DNA of 64,000 nucleotides from Nafulsella turpanensis ZLM-10 (lineage in GTDB: Bacteria > Bacteroidota > Bacteroidia > Cytophagales > Cyclobacteriaceae): the NCBI RefSeq assembly GCF_000346615.1, contig NZ_ANNU01000033.1:1-64000 (forward strand), given 5' to 3'. The translations under genes and the position numbers were made by a program. The notes below the pieces were generated by a model. It was not told the origin of the DNA, searched no databases, and was given only the letters and a program-made list of their open reading frames with translations. Of this stretch, positions 36,472 through 45,125 are shown piece after piece (the first letter of the stretch is position 1; every line of letters begins with the position of its first letter).

Positions 36472-36816
36472 ATGATGAATCATAACACCACTAAACACCA
36501 AGAGATCCTTCGTATCCTGGCAGAATGTGCTGATGAGTGTAACCACTGTTATAACGCCTGTTTGGAGAATGAAAGAACAGAAGCCCTGCTTCGAACGCTC
36601 CGCCTATGCAGAGACTGTGCCAGAATATGTCGCACAGCATCAGATTTTATATCTTCCGGCTCAGAGCTGGCTAAGCAGGTAGTGAAAATCTGTGCAGAAG
36701 CTTGCAGGCTTTGTGCAGAATCATGTGCTAATAATAAAGGACATGAACAGGAATGTAAGCCATGTGCCGACCTCTGCCGTCAGTGTGAGGAAGCCTGCAG
36801 TAGCTTTGCTGGATAA
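36472..36816 (+). CDS. four-helix-bundle copper-binding protein (Csp-like, DUF326)
   Basis: The 114-residue helical protein is packed with cysteines spaced for the core of a four-helix bundle (CADECNHCYNAC, CRDCARIC, CAEACRLCAESC, CKPCADLCRQCEEAC). This is the pattern of DUF326/Csp copper-storage proteins, which hold many Cu+ ions inside the bundle. There is no signal peptide, so it is the cytosolic type. It is the only plus-strand gene in this part of the copper region and has its own operator-like repeats upstream and a terminator downstream. Confidence 0.88.
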   Translation: MMNHNTTKHQEILRILAECADECNHCYNACLENERTEALLRTLRLCRDCARICRTASDFISSGSELAKQVVKICAEACRLCAESCANNKGHEQECKPCADLCRQCEEACSSFAG

Positions 36817-36863
36817 GTAAGCTTAAGTACCTGTAGATTTTTCTCTCAGGGGCTGTAACCCTG

Positions 36864-36894
36864 AAAGGCTTGAGCTAACTTCTCAAGCCTTTTT
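36864..36894 (+). terminator. intrinsic terminator after the four-helix gene
   Basis: An 11-bp stem (AAAGGCTTGAG / CTCAAGCCTTT) with a 7-nt loop ends in a T-run. It lies between the convergent four-helix and HMA-AraC genes and may serve both. Confidence 0.85.
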
Positions 36895-37480
36895 ATATGG
36901 TATGGAGAGATTCCCGCTCTATTTCATTCAGCTTTTCCTTGTATTCAGTTACTTTCATTCCGGTTTCCTTTTTAAATTGGGTCGAAAGGTACTGGACACT
37001 ACTGTAGCCAAGCTTTGAAGCAATCATTTTGAGGCTTAGCTGACCATCATCCAGTAACTCTTTTACCCGCTCAATCCGCAGCCGGATGTAGTATTTTTCA
37101 AGTGTCCTGCCTTCAACGCCGGAAAATATTTTACTCAAATTAGTGTATTCTTTTCCCACCTTCTTAGAAAGATATTCAGACAAGGTTACATGCTTCGGCT
37201 GCTTCTTTCTGCTTTCCTTTTCCGTAAAGCGGATATAATCAAGCGTTGCATGTTTTATTTGTTCGACCAGAACTTTATCAGGAGATTCCAGAATTTCAAA
37301 GTCAAACTTTTTTAATTTTTGTTCGATCTGCTTTTGCGTTACCCGGACAGGTTTCTTAATAGTAGCATGTCCTAGTTTTATATCGACTACCTTAATACCA
37401 AGAGCTTTTAACTCTTCCTTAACAAGGAAGACACACCTGGAACAAAGCATGTTTTTAATATGAAGCTCAACTTCTTTCAT
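36893..37480 (-). CDS. HMA-AraC fusion transcriptional regulator 1
   Basis: The 195-residue protein has an HMA-like ferredoxin-fold domain (residues 1-65) with NMLCSRC in the metal loop, a helical linker, and an AraC-type double HTH at about 95-185 (YLSKKVGKEYTNLSKIFSGVEG and LSLKMIASKLGYSSVQYLSTQFKKETG). Cytosolic copper or another soft metal could thus be sensed directly by a regulator of the AraC class. Two relatives lie at 40489 and 51313. It sits 210 bp downstream of copA on the same strand. DNA targets are proposed to be the 21-bp-spaced repeats. Confidence 0.82.
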   Translation of the reverse strand: MKEVELHIKNMLCSRCVFLVKEELKALGIKVVDIKLGHATIKKPVRVTQKQIEQKLKKFDFEILESPDKVLVEQIKHATLDYIRFTEKESRKKQPKHVTLSEYLSKKVGKEYTNLSKIFSGVEGRTLEKYYIRLRIERVKELLDDGQLSLKMIASKLGYSSVQYLSTQFKKETGMKVTEYKEKLNEIERESLHTI

Positions 37481-37690
37481 CTACAATAAGCGTTCAACTT
37501 TAAATTGGAAGTTGTACCTGCCAGGAGAGAGTTTCTCAACCAAAACTATAAAAAAGAAACTCCTCCCGCAGGATTTAAATTTAACTCTACTAACCCACAG
37601 AGTTAACTATGCTAACCACACTAAACTTACTTACTAAAGCCTCAACTAACTGGCTACTTTCGTCTCAGGGAAAAAAGCTCAGCCAGTCTT

Positions 37691-39925
37691 CTACTTTAAT
37701 TTTCTTGATTTTATACGGAGACTATTTGTTACCACAGATACCGAACTAAAGGCCATTGCACCCGCGGCAATCATTGGGTTTAACAGAAAGCCGGTAAAGG
37801 GAAATAATAAGCCTGCTGCTATCGGGATTCCAATCAGATTATAAATAAAGGCCCAAAACAGGTTTTGATGAATGGTTTTTACCGTTTCGCGGGAAAGCTT
37901 GAAGGCTTTAGAAATATCCCTTAAATCCCCTTTAATAAGTGTTATTTCAGCACTCTCAATCGCTACATCCGTTCCTGTACCCATGGCAATCCCTACACCT
38001 GCCCGTGCCAGAGCAGGAGAATCGTTGATACCATCGCCCACCATGGCCACTTTTTTTCCTTTCTCCTGCAGGAGTCGGATGTACTCTTCTTTATCCGCAG
38101 GCAGCACTTCTGCTTTAATCGTATTCACACCCGCACTTTCACCGATAGCTTTGGCTGTTTGTTCATTATCGCCGGTGAGCATATGTACCTCCAGCCCCAT
38201 CTGTTGCAGTTCATGAACGGCTTGCTTGGAGGTTTCTTTGATGGGGTCGGTAATCCCCAGCACCCCTACTACTTTTTCAGCCTGAGCAATAAAAATTACA
38301 GTTTTGGCTTCGCTCCCTAACTGCTGCGCTTTTTGAGACAGCTTCAGGGAGAGAGGTTTTCCCATTGCTTCCATTAATCTCAAATTACCGATAAGGTAAG
38401 GCTTGTTCTGGAAGCTGGCCTGAAGACCTTTTCCGGTTACACTATCGAAGCTCTCCAATGGAAGGCTATCGCTTCCCTGCTGTTTAAAATATTGTACAAT
38501 GGCAGAAGCCAACGGGTGCTCCGATTTTGACTCCATAGAAAGCACTACACTGGCTATTTCCATTTGGTTATCCACCTCTTCATCCCAAAAAGCGTCTGTT
38601 ACTTCGGGCTGTCCTTTAGTGATGGTCCCTGTTTTATCCAGCACCAGCACATCCAGCTTATGGATGGCTTCCAAACTTTGGGCATCCTTCACCAGTATCC
38701 CATTCTCAGCTCCTTTGCCTATTCCTACCATCACAGCCGTTGGCGTGGCAAGGCCGAGAGCACAGGGACAGGCTATAATGAGGACTGCTACCGCCGCAGA
38801 AATGGCATACGTGATTTGTGGTTCAGGACCCCAGATGAACCAGATAAGAAAGCTTATAGCAGCAATTCCTATTACGATAGGTACGAACACCGAAGATATT
38901 TTATCGGCCAGCTTTTGAATGGGTGCTTTACTTCCCTGCGCTTCCTGTACCAGTTTAATAATCTGGGCGAGCATCGTTTCACTGCCCACCTTCTCGGCCA
39001 CCATCGTAAAACTCCCTGTTTTGTTAATGGTAGCCCCAATCACCTCATCTCCCGGATTTTTCTCTACCGGCACAGGCTCTCCGGTAATCATGCTTTCATC
39101 GATGCTGGATTTTCCATCTGCTACTTTTCCATCCACCGGAATCTTTTCTCCGGGCCTGATAACAATCAGGTCCCCTTTATTCACCTGGTCAACCGGAACT
39201 TCCACTTCGTTTCCCTCTCTAATTACCCGGGCCTTTTTTACACCCAGGTTCATCAATTTCTTAATAGCTGAGGAAGTTCTGGATTTAGCTCTTTCTTCAA
39301 AATACCTCCCCAGTAATATGAGGGCGATAATAACCGCGGCAACTTCGTAGTATACATGTGGTTCCAGTCCACGGCTTAAAAGATACTGAGGGTAAAAAGT
39401 ATTAAAAAGGCTAAACAAAAATGCAGAACCGGTACCCAGGGCAATGAGGGTATCCATATTCACAGACCCATTCTTAGCTCTTAACCAGGCAATAGTGAAG
39501 AACTCCTTCCCACTATAAAAAATTACCGGAACAGACAGAATCAGCATAATCCAGTTTGCATAAGACATTAGGGGGAAGAACATGGCAATAACTACAACGG
39601 GAATGGCCAACAGCACCGCCACTATCAGCTTCCGTTTCGCAATTTTCAGTTTCTGCTCTTCCTTTTCCTGCTTCTGCTGTTCATTAACCTGCTCACTCAC
39701 CACTAATTCGTAACCAATACTTTCAACAGCTTCCTGCATTTCCTTTTTGGAAGCCACATCAGGCTTATAAGCTACTAAGACACTTGAATCGGCAAAATTG
39801 ACCTGCGCAGACTCCACTCCCTCTACATGAGCCAAAATGCTTTCCACACTACTGGCGCAAGAGGCACAGGTCATGCCTGATACATCAAATCTTTCCTTTA
39901 CCGCTCTTTCTTCTATAACTTCCAT
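37691..39925 (-). CDS. copA: Cu+-exporting P1B ATPase CopA
   Basis: The 744-residue P1B-1 ATPase exports Cu+ (and Ag+) from the cytosol. One N-terminal HMA domain carries GMTCASC (residues 17-23). TGEP is in the actuator domain, [11 protein letters not shown] in TM6, DKTGTITKG at the phosphorylation site, SEHPLASA for ATP binding and [11 protein letters not shown] before the last helices. All key motifs are present and the length is normal. It follows the SHOCT protein gene by 96 bp in a unit preceded by operator B. Confidence 0.95.
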   Translation of the reverse strand: MEVIEERAVKERFDVSGMTCASCASSVESILAHVEGVESAQVNFADSSVLVAYKPDVASKKEMQEAVESIGYELVVSEQVNEQQKQEKEEQKLKIAKRKLIVAVLLAIPVVVIAMFFPLMSYANWIMLILSVPVIFYSGKEFFTIAWLRAKNGSVNMDTLIALGTGSAFLFSLFNTFYPQYLLSRGLEPHVYYEVAAVIIALILLGRYFEERAKSRTSSAIKKLMNLGVKKARVIREGNEVEVPVDQVNKGDLIVIRPGEKIPVDGKVADGKSSIDESMITGEPVPVEKNPGDEVIGATINKTGSFTMVAEKVGSETMLAQIIKLVQEAQGSKAPIQKLADKISSVFVPIVIGIAAISFLIWFIWGPEPQITYAISAAVAVLIIACPCALGLATPTAVMVGIGKGAENGILVKDAQSLEAIHKLDVLVLDKTGTITKGQPEVTDAFWDEEVDNQMEIASVVLSMESKSEHPLASAIVQYFKQQGSDSLPLESFDSVTGKGLQASFQNKPYLIGNLRLMEAMGKPLSLKLSQKAQQLGSEAKTVIFIAQAEKVVGVLGITDPIKETSKQAVHELQQMGLEVHMLTGDNEQTAKAIGESAGVNTIKAEVLPADKEEYIRLLQEKGKKVAMVGDGINDSPALARAGVGIAMGTGTDVAIESAEITLIKGDLRDISKAFKLSRETVKTIHQNLFWAFIYNLIGIPIAAGLLFPFTGFLLNPMIAAGAMAFSSVSVVTNSLRIKSRKLK

Positions 39926-40021
39926 ACGCCTGGTATTTAAGACTGAAAAATACTCCCTCTAAAAGTCTGAGGTCAGCACCATTTTTAGCAGCCAGCCCTA
40001 AAAGAACTGACTGCTTCCAGC

Positions 40022-40231
40022 TTACTTTCGCTTATTTTGCTCCAGCAGGGCTTTTCTTTCCTGGTACTGCTCCACAGACAAGCCTCCTTCTGCAAACTTT
40101 TTATGCAAAATCTCCCATGCTGATTCTCCTTTGTCCTTGTGGACCGGCCAGAAGAACAATGCGGTAAAACCTATCAAAAACAGGCTGCAAAAAAGAAGGC
40201 TCGATACTGATAATCCACTTATAAATTCCAT
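40022..40231 (-). CDS. SHOCT-domain small membrane protein
   Basis: The 69-residue protein has one N-terminal transmembrane segment (LLFCSLFLIGFTALFFWPV) and a C-terminal SHOCT motif (AWEILHKKFAEGGLSVEQYQERK), a short domain often attached to membrane or oligomerising proteins. Function is unknown; its constant link to copA and to the DUF3347 operon suggests a role in metal export. A duplicate with a stop codon is at 35771-35989. Operator B lies 62 bp upstream. Confidence 0.75.
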   Translation of the reverse strand: MEFISGLSVSSLLFCSLFLIGFTALFFWPVHKDKGESAWEILHKKFAEGGLSVEQYQERKALLEQNKRK

Positions 40232-40292
40232 AGTCTTTATTTTTTGATTTTATTGATTCTATACCTTCCTAACAGCCCTGCTGAAATTTAAT

Positions 40293-40324
40293 GTTACACA
40301 ATCGCGAAAAGGACTTACAGGATT
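40293..40324. promoter_or_regulatory. operator B: direct repeats spaced 21 bp (copA unit)
   Basis: GTTACACAATC (40293-40303) and CTTACAGGATT (40314-40324) repeat at 21 bp. They lie upstream of the SHOCT-copA unit in the same relative position and orientation as site A. A GGTATAGAATC sequence on the minus strand nearer the gene may be the -7 element. Confidence 0.7.
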
Positions 40325-40488
40325 AACCCTTGCTCCTTTGAGGCATTGCTTCCGGAAGGAACGCCCCGGCTATGTGTCCCATTAGGGATTTCAGCTTCAA
40401 AAAGACTATACACCCGTACAAATTCTCTTTGCTGATTCTTTTTAAGCTGCTCCTTTCCATGGCAAATGAACCTGGTGGATTTTCCTCC

Positions 40489-41043
40489 TTATACTCCTTC
40501 GCTATCTATCCCATTTTTATAATCGCTCACCGATATTCCTTCTACTCTTTTAAACTGTCCTGACAGATGCTGTACACTTGAATAGCCTAATTCGGCTGCA
40601 ATCTGGCTCAGGCTCAGCTCCCCTTCCCAGAGGAGCTCTTTTGTTCTTTTTATCTTCTGCTGAATGATATACCTTTCAATAGTAACACCCTCATGCCTTG
40701 AAAACAACTCGCTCAATGTCCGGTAAGACCTTCCCACCTCTCTGGCGATAAAATCTGAATTCTTAACTTCATCATTTAATCGGCTTTGCCTTTTAACCAG
40801 CTTTAAAACAGCTAATTTCACCTCCTCCACAATCAGTTTTTCATCATCTGCAATGGAAACAAAACCATTACTATTCAAAACTTCCTCTACGGCCTCTAAA
40901 GAAAGGTTTTCAGGCTTTTTAATCGTCGCTTCTCCCAGCTTTATATCTTCCACCTCAACTCCTATACTTTCTAACTGTATTTTCAGGAGCGAAATACAGC
41001 TGGGACAGGTCATATTCTTTATGCGAAGGGTGAGTTTTTCCAT
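40489..41043 (-). CDS. HMA-AraC fusion transcriptional regulator 2
   Basis: The 184-residue protein has an N-terminal HMA-like domain with the classical NMTCPSC metal loop (residues 10-16) and the AraC double HTH in the second half (FIAREVGRSYRTLSELFSRHEG, LSLSQIAAELGYSSVQHLSGQFKRVEG). It is the last gene of the cus/SCO run, only 5 bp after the SCO gene, so its expression would rise with the system it is proposed to control. Of the three relatives it has the best preserved CxxC. Confidence 0.85.
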   Translation of the reverse strand: MEKLTLRIKNMTCPSCISLLKIQLESIGVEVEDIKLGEATIKKPENLSLEAVEEVLNSNGFVSIADDEKLIVEEVKLAVLKLVKRQSRLNDEVKNSDFIAREVGRSYRTLSELFSRHEGVTIERYIIQQKIKRTKELLWEGELSLSQIAAELGYSSVQHLSGQFKRVEGISVSDYKNGIDSEGV

Positions 41044-41048
41044 GGTAT

Positions 41049-41744
41049 CTATGATTTTACATCCTGTAAGTTTTCTTCTTTTAATAAAACATCCATATCC
41101 AGCATTAGCCGGTCTACTTCTTCTGCTTTGGTACCGTCGTAATGTCCCCTTATTCTTCCTTTAGAGTCGATCAGCAGAAAGGCACCGCTGTGAGCCACGC
41201 CTCCGGGAGATTCAGCATCCTCCAGAACACTTACCATATAGCTTTTCTGGGCAAGCTCAAATATTTTCTCCTTATCGCCGGTTACAAAATGCCACTGCTC
41301 ACTGCTTACACCCAGCCGGTTTGCATACTTTTTTAAAACCGCTACAGTATCATGTACTGGATCAATGGAATGGGACAGGATTTTTACCTGATCATTCCCT
41401 TTGTACTTTTCGTACACCCTCAGCATCTGCGTTTTCATAATCGGGCAAATGGAAGGGCAGGTAGTGAAGAAGAAATCCGAAACATATATTCCACCGCTAA
41501 AGGTATCCTGCGTAACGATGCTGCTGTCCTGGTTAACAAAGGCAAAATCTGGAATGGTATGGTAAAGCGTGTCTGCTCCCCCCGATACGCTGGCCAGCAC
41601 TTCTCTTGGCCCCTCAATGGGCAATCGTCTTTCATTTTCCTGGCAGGAGGAAAAAGCAATCAACATAAAAATGACGATTACATATAAACTGCCTGCACCT
41701 GTTTTTGTAGTCATGCTGTTCTTCGCTTGGTTTTTAATGGTCAT
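41049..41744 (-). CDS. SCO1/SenC-family copper chaperone
   Basis: A lipoprotein signal (AFSSC) precedes a thioredoxin-fold SCO domain with the copper site CPSICP (about residues 95-100) and the distal His in GGVAHSGAF. SCO proteins deliver Cu to cytochrome oxidase CuA or act as periplasmic thiol-redox chaperones; here the cus context favours copper handling. ATG 41744 overlaps the preceding gene by 11 bp; ATG 41714 is an equally good start closer to the signal. The HMA-AraC gene follows after 5 bp. Confidence 0.9.
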   Translation of the reverse strand: MTIKNQAKNSMTTKTGAGSLYVIVIFMLIAFSSCQENERRLPIEGPREVLASVSGGADTLYHTIPDFAFVNQDSSIVTQDTFSGGIYVSDFFFTTCPSICPIMKTQMLRVYEKYKGNDQVKILSHSIDPVHDTVAVLKKYANRLGVSSEQWHFVTGDKEKIFELAQKSYMVSVLEDAESPGGVAHSGAFLLIDSKGRIRGHYDGTKAEEVDRLMLDMDVLLKEENLQDVKS

Positions 41745-42207
41745 TTAATAATGCCTGGGCTGCCCTTTCGCTTTCCAGCATTTCTTCTTTTACTTCCAGG
41801 ATTTCCTGTTCTTTTATCTCAAGATAACCTATAGCCTCTTCGTCGCTTACGCTATCTGCCGGGTCTTTATAGGTTCTCATCCACTGCATCATGGCTTCAT
41901 CTGCTGCTTCGAGTTGTTCTATGGAAAGGCGAATCGAATCAAGCTGCTCTTTATGAGCACTGCTCGTATTATCCAGTGTAGCCGCTTTTTCCTTTAGTTG
42001 CCTTTTCAGGCTCATTAAGGTTCCTATTTTGGGCATAATGGCATCATGAACTGCCATTACCTCACTTCTTTTTTGTGCCACTATATCAAGTGTTTCAGCA
42101 ACCACTCCTTTATCTGATTTTGTTTGGTTACAGGAGCTAAGGATGAAGAGTGGAAGGAGAGCAAAAGCAATAATGCCCTGCCACTGCTTTCTTTTTATTT
42201 TTATCAT
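41734..42207 (-). CDS. coiled-coil lipoprotein of the cus region
   Basis: The 157-residue lipoprotein (lipobox LFILSSC) is largely helical with heptad-like regions (residues 35-110) and MMQWM in the middle. Such proteins are annotated as 'viral A-type inclusion-like' in Bacteroidota copper operons, without proven function. His and Met residues in VMAVHDAIMPKIGTLM could bind metal. It overlaps the SCO gene by 11 bp and is separated from the HMA gene upstream by an intrinsic terminator. Confidence 0.65.
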   Translation of the reverse strand: MIKIKRKQWQGIIAFALLPLFILSSCNQTKSDKGVVAETLDIVAQKRSEVMAVHDAIMPKIGTLMSLKRQLKEKAATLDNTSSAHKEQLDSIRLSIEQLEAADEAMMQWMRTYKDPADSVSDEEAIGYLEIKEQEILEVKEEMLESERAAQALLNDH

Positions 42208-42230
42208 TTTAATATTCAGTTACAGATACT

Positions 42231-42259
42231 AAAAAAGCAGGGGCAATTCTGCCCCTGCT
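42231..42259 (-). terminator. intrinsic terminator inside the cus gene run
   Basis: A 10-bp stem AGCAGGGGCA / TGCCCCTGCT with a tetraloop, followed on the minus strand by six T, lies between the HMA gene (42268) and the lipoprotein gene (42207). It should reduce expression of lipoprotein, SCO and HMA-AraC relative to cusABC. Confidence 0.85.
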
Positions 42260-42267
42260 CACTTTTG

Positions 42268-42651
42268 TTATCCCTCTCTTTCATACTTGCAGCAGCCAGG
42301 CAGGCTGTTGTAAACTTCATCAGTGGCTTTTGCCTCTTGGGTGTCATGCCCTGCATCAGCAACCTTTTGGTGAATATCCGCTTCCTTCACTTTAGTTGCA
42401 TCGTACTTTACCGTAAGGGCTTTTGTTTCCACATCCCAGTTTGCTGCCTCAATTCCTTTAAGCTCTTTTACTGCACTTTCGATGCGGTTTTTGCACATTC
42501 CGCACTTTCCGCTCACCTGAAAAGTGGTAGTTGCTACTGTCTGGCTAAACTCCATAGAGGCATTTGCCGCCTTCTCTGCACTTGCAGGGGTAAAGGCGAA
42601 TACGGCTAAAGCCATAGTACCTGCTAAAATTCCTATTTTCATCATTTTCAT
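42268..42651 (-). CDS. secreted HMA-domain protein (MerP-like)
   Basis: The 127-residue protein has a signal peptide (ending ASAE, about residue 26), an HMA domain with GKCGMCKNRIE (metal loop), and a conserved C-terminal tail SLPGCCKYER. The tail adds a vicinal Cys pair that may hold a second metal or accept it. It is a periplasmic metal carrier for the Cus complex, comparable in role to CusF though not homologous. It follows the DUF3347 lipoprotein gene by 35 bp. Confidence 0.87.
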   Translation of the reverse strand: MKMMKIGILAGTMALAVFAFTPASAEKAANASMEFSQTVATTTFQVSGKCGMCKNRIESAVKELKGIEAANWDVETKALTVKYDATKVKEADIHQKVADAGHDTQEAKATDEVYNSLPGCCKYEREG

Positions 42652-42686
42652 CTATCCTTTTGTTTATCTTTTAAAATTATTGATTG

Positions 42687-43274
42687 CTAGTTAATGGTTT
42701 CCGCAACAGACCCACAACCTGGCATCCGCTGTCCCATAAAAGGATTTTGAATCTGTTCTTCATAGCTAAGCCAGTTCGCTCCTTCGCCTCCAAGGGCCAT
42801 CGGGCAATGCTGCCAGTAGAGCACCTGCTCGGTAAGTTCATTATTCTGCACTACTTCATACAACTCCTGAGAGAGTTCCGCAAAATACCTGCGCAGCGTT
42901 TTAATATCTTCCGCCTCTGCTATTTGCAGGGCAGTTGCCTGAAGCTCACTTATCTGGGCTTCTTCGAGCGCTCCATTCCCTTCTAAAGCTTCCTGTAGCT
43001 CTGCGGCGGCTGCCTTTGCCTGCTCATAATCATCCTGAAAGAGGGCATTTTTCACTTCCACATATTCGACCAGAAAGGTAGGTTCGCCTTCCAATACAAC
43101 GGGAGCAGCGGTTGCATCTTCTTCCATCATTTCCATTTCGCCCATTTCAGGTTCTTCTACTATTTCTGCAGCTTTCTGTTCCTCAGTACCGCTGCTACAG
43201 GAAGTAATAAAAGCGAATAACAGGCTAGCCATAAGCATGGCACTCAATTTTAAACTTATCTTTTTCATTTTCAT
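42687..43274 (-). CDS. DUF3347 lipoprotein
   Basis: A lipoprotein (lipobox FAFITSC) with an acidic Met/Glu linker (EMGEMEMMEED) and a DUF3347 domain of about 140 residues ending QVLYWQHCPMALGG and FMGQRMPGCGS. The Cys/Met/His positions near the end resemble the C-terminal domain of CusB, so it may bind Cu+ in the periplasm and deliver it to the pump. It starts 24 bp after cusB and belongs to the cus operon. Confidence 0.85.
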   Translation of the reverse strand: MKMKKISLKLSAMLMASLLFAFITSCSSGTEEQKAAEIVEEPEMGEMEMMEEDATAAPVVLEGEPTFLVEYVEVKNALFQDDYEQAKAAAAELQEALEGNGALEEAQISELQATALQIAEAEDIKTLRRYFAELSQELYEVVQNNELTEQVLYWQHCPMALGGEGANWLSYEEQIQNPFMGQRMPGCGSVAETIN

Positions 43275-43298
43275 TTTGATTAATGGTGTTTACTTAAA

Positions 43299-45125
43299 CT
43301 ATTTTCCTTCTATTACATCAATTACTTCACCGCAGCTAAGCATAACCTCTGGCATAAACGGATTGCGGATTTCTTCTATCTCACTCAACCAGTAAGCGCC
43401 GTTTCCATCCTGGGCCATCGGGCAAAAGTCTACATACAGTGTCTGGTCGGCGCCAAAAGCCTCTACTAATTTAATGAGGGGCTGAGAGAGATAAATGAAG
43501 TTCTCCCGCTTACCTTCCAGGGTATCGGCCTCTTTGCAGAGCTTGGCATGCTGAAACAGGAACTTTCTTTTTTCCTGCCAGAAGGCAGCTGCCTCTCCTT
43601 CCAGAACGCTTCCATCCAGCTTCTCCAACACTAGCAAAAGGGCTGTACTTGCTTTGGCTACTTTTTCCTCATCTGCCTCTACCAGCCCTTCTTTCAGCAC
43701 CAGGTAGGCCTCCACGACTTCATTTAACTGGTCGATGAAGACATCCGGCACATCGGCACCTAAGTCCGGTACTACTTCTTCAATAAAGGCCTCAGTCTCT
43801 ACCTGCACTTCTCCTCCACCCATATCCATACCAGGCATTGGCGGCATTTCCTCTCCCGTAGGAACAGGGTTCATCATACTCATCTTGCCTTGCAGCTGGG
43901 CGGCAGCATCTACTTTAAATACTCCATTGGCTACTATTTCTTCTCCAGCCTCCAGTCCTTCGGCCACTACATATAAATCGCCAGCCTCAGGGCCTAAGAT
44001 CACTTCGCGATACTCGAAGGTGGGCTGCTTGAATTTTGGATCTTTCACATAAACCACCGATCTTTTACCCGTCCAGAGGACTGATGTTTTCGGTACTACC
44101 AAAGCACTTCCTACATCATCGAGTTTACTTTCCATGATTCCCTCTGCAAACATTTGCGGCTTTAATTCACCTTCAGCATTTTTTACTTCCGTCCTCACCT
44201 GGGCTACCCTGGTTTGAGGGTTGATGACCGGGTCGATAAATGTAACCTCACTGGTAAATACTTCGCCGGGCTTGGAGGGGACGGTAAATTTTACTTCATC
44301 GCCTACTTCAATCCAGGGGAGATCACTCTCATAGGCATCGAAAAGTACCCATACTTCGTTTAAGTTCGCCACATCGAAGAGCGGCTGCCCTTCAGTGACA
44401 TAATCTCCTTCATTTACATTTTTACTTACCACCGTACCCGATTGTGTCGCGTAAATGTCGAAGTTGTACTGTATTTCGCCCTTTTCCAGGATGTTCCGAA
44501 TCTGGGCATCTGTTAAATCCCACAGCTTAAGTTTATTGAGGGCAGCTTCATAAAAGGAAGGATTGGTTTCCTTGAAGCTTACGGCCTCCAGCAATTCTTT
44601 TTGGGCCTGTATGAGTTCGGGAGAGTAGATAGAAGCTAACTTTTCGCCTTTCCTGACTTCTTCGCCGGTAAAGTTTACATACAATCTTTCGATACGGCCA
44701 GGAAAACGAGCGGTCACGGCAGCTATTCTTCTTTCATCGGCCTGTACTTTTCCAGGCAAATAAATTTCCTTGACTGGAACGGTCCGCTCCACCTCTACAG
44801 TTTGTATATCGGCAATGCTCATGGCGGCCTCCGTCATCTGTATTTCATCAAGACCTACGGTTTCCCCGCCGGAGGCTACGGGAATCAGGTCCATTCCGCA
44901 AATAGGACATTGCCCCGGACCATCCTGCCGTATCTGGGGGTGCATGGCACAAGTCCACACTTCCGCTTCTCCCTCCTCATGCTCATGTACCGCCTCGGCT
45001 ACTTCGCCTTCACCCACCGCGACTTCCGCTTCGGGCGAACCGCCAAAAAATATCCAGCCTAAAAACAGGCCTGCTACTAAAAAGCCAAGCCCGATATATA
45101 TTACCTTTTTATCTATCTTGTTCAT
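43299..45125 (-). CDS. cusB: CusB-type RND adaptor with HMBD and C-terminal DUF3347
   Basis: The 608-residue periplasmic adaptor links CusA and CusC. In order: an N-terminal membrane anchor (about residues 8-28), a heavy-metal-binding domain (WTCAMHPQIRQDGPGQCPICGMDLIP, residues 57-82), the barrel-sandwich and alpha-hairpin regions of an HlyD/RND adaptor (residues 110-410), and a C-terminal DUF3347 domain (about 455-608) with YVDFCPMAQD. It is longer than E. coli CusB (about 400 residues) because of the extra end domains. It overlaps cusC by 17 bp. Confidence 0.93.
   Translation of the reverse strand: MNKIDKKVIYIGLGFLVAGLFLGWIFFGGSPEAEVAVGEGEVAEAVHEHEEGEAEVWTCAMHPQIRQDGPGQCPICGMDLIPVASGGETVGLDEIQMTEAAMSIADIQTVEVERTVPVKEIYLPGKVQADERRIAAVTARFPGRIERLYVNFTGEEVRKGEKLASIYSPELIQAQKELLEAVSFKETNPSFYEAALNKLKLWDLTDAQIRNILEKGEIQYNFDIYATQSGTVVSKNVNEGDYVTEGQPLFDVANLNEVWVLFDAYESDLPWIEVGDEVKFTVPSKPGEVFTSEVTFIDPVINPQTRVAQVRTEVKNAEGELKPQMFAEGIMESKLDDVGSALVVPKTSVLWTGKRSVVYVKDPKFKQPTFEYREVILGPEAGDLYVVAEGLEAGEEIVANGVFKVDAAAQLQGKMSMMNPVPTGEEMPPMPGMDMGGGEVQVETEAFIEEVVPDLGADVPDVFIDQLNEVVEAYLVLKEGLVEADEEKVAKASTALLLVLEKLDGSVLEGEAAAFWQEKRKFLFQHAKLCKEADTLEGKRENFIYLSQPLIKLVEAFGADQTLYVDFCPMAQDGNGAYWLSEIEEIRNPFMPEVMLSCGEVIDVIEGK

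Noticed and set aside
38564-39271. 235-codon plus-strand ORF opposite copA
   Set aside because: It is the antisense shadow of the well-supported copA gene; no family pattern in its translation.
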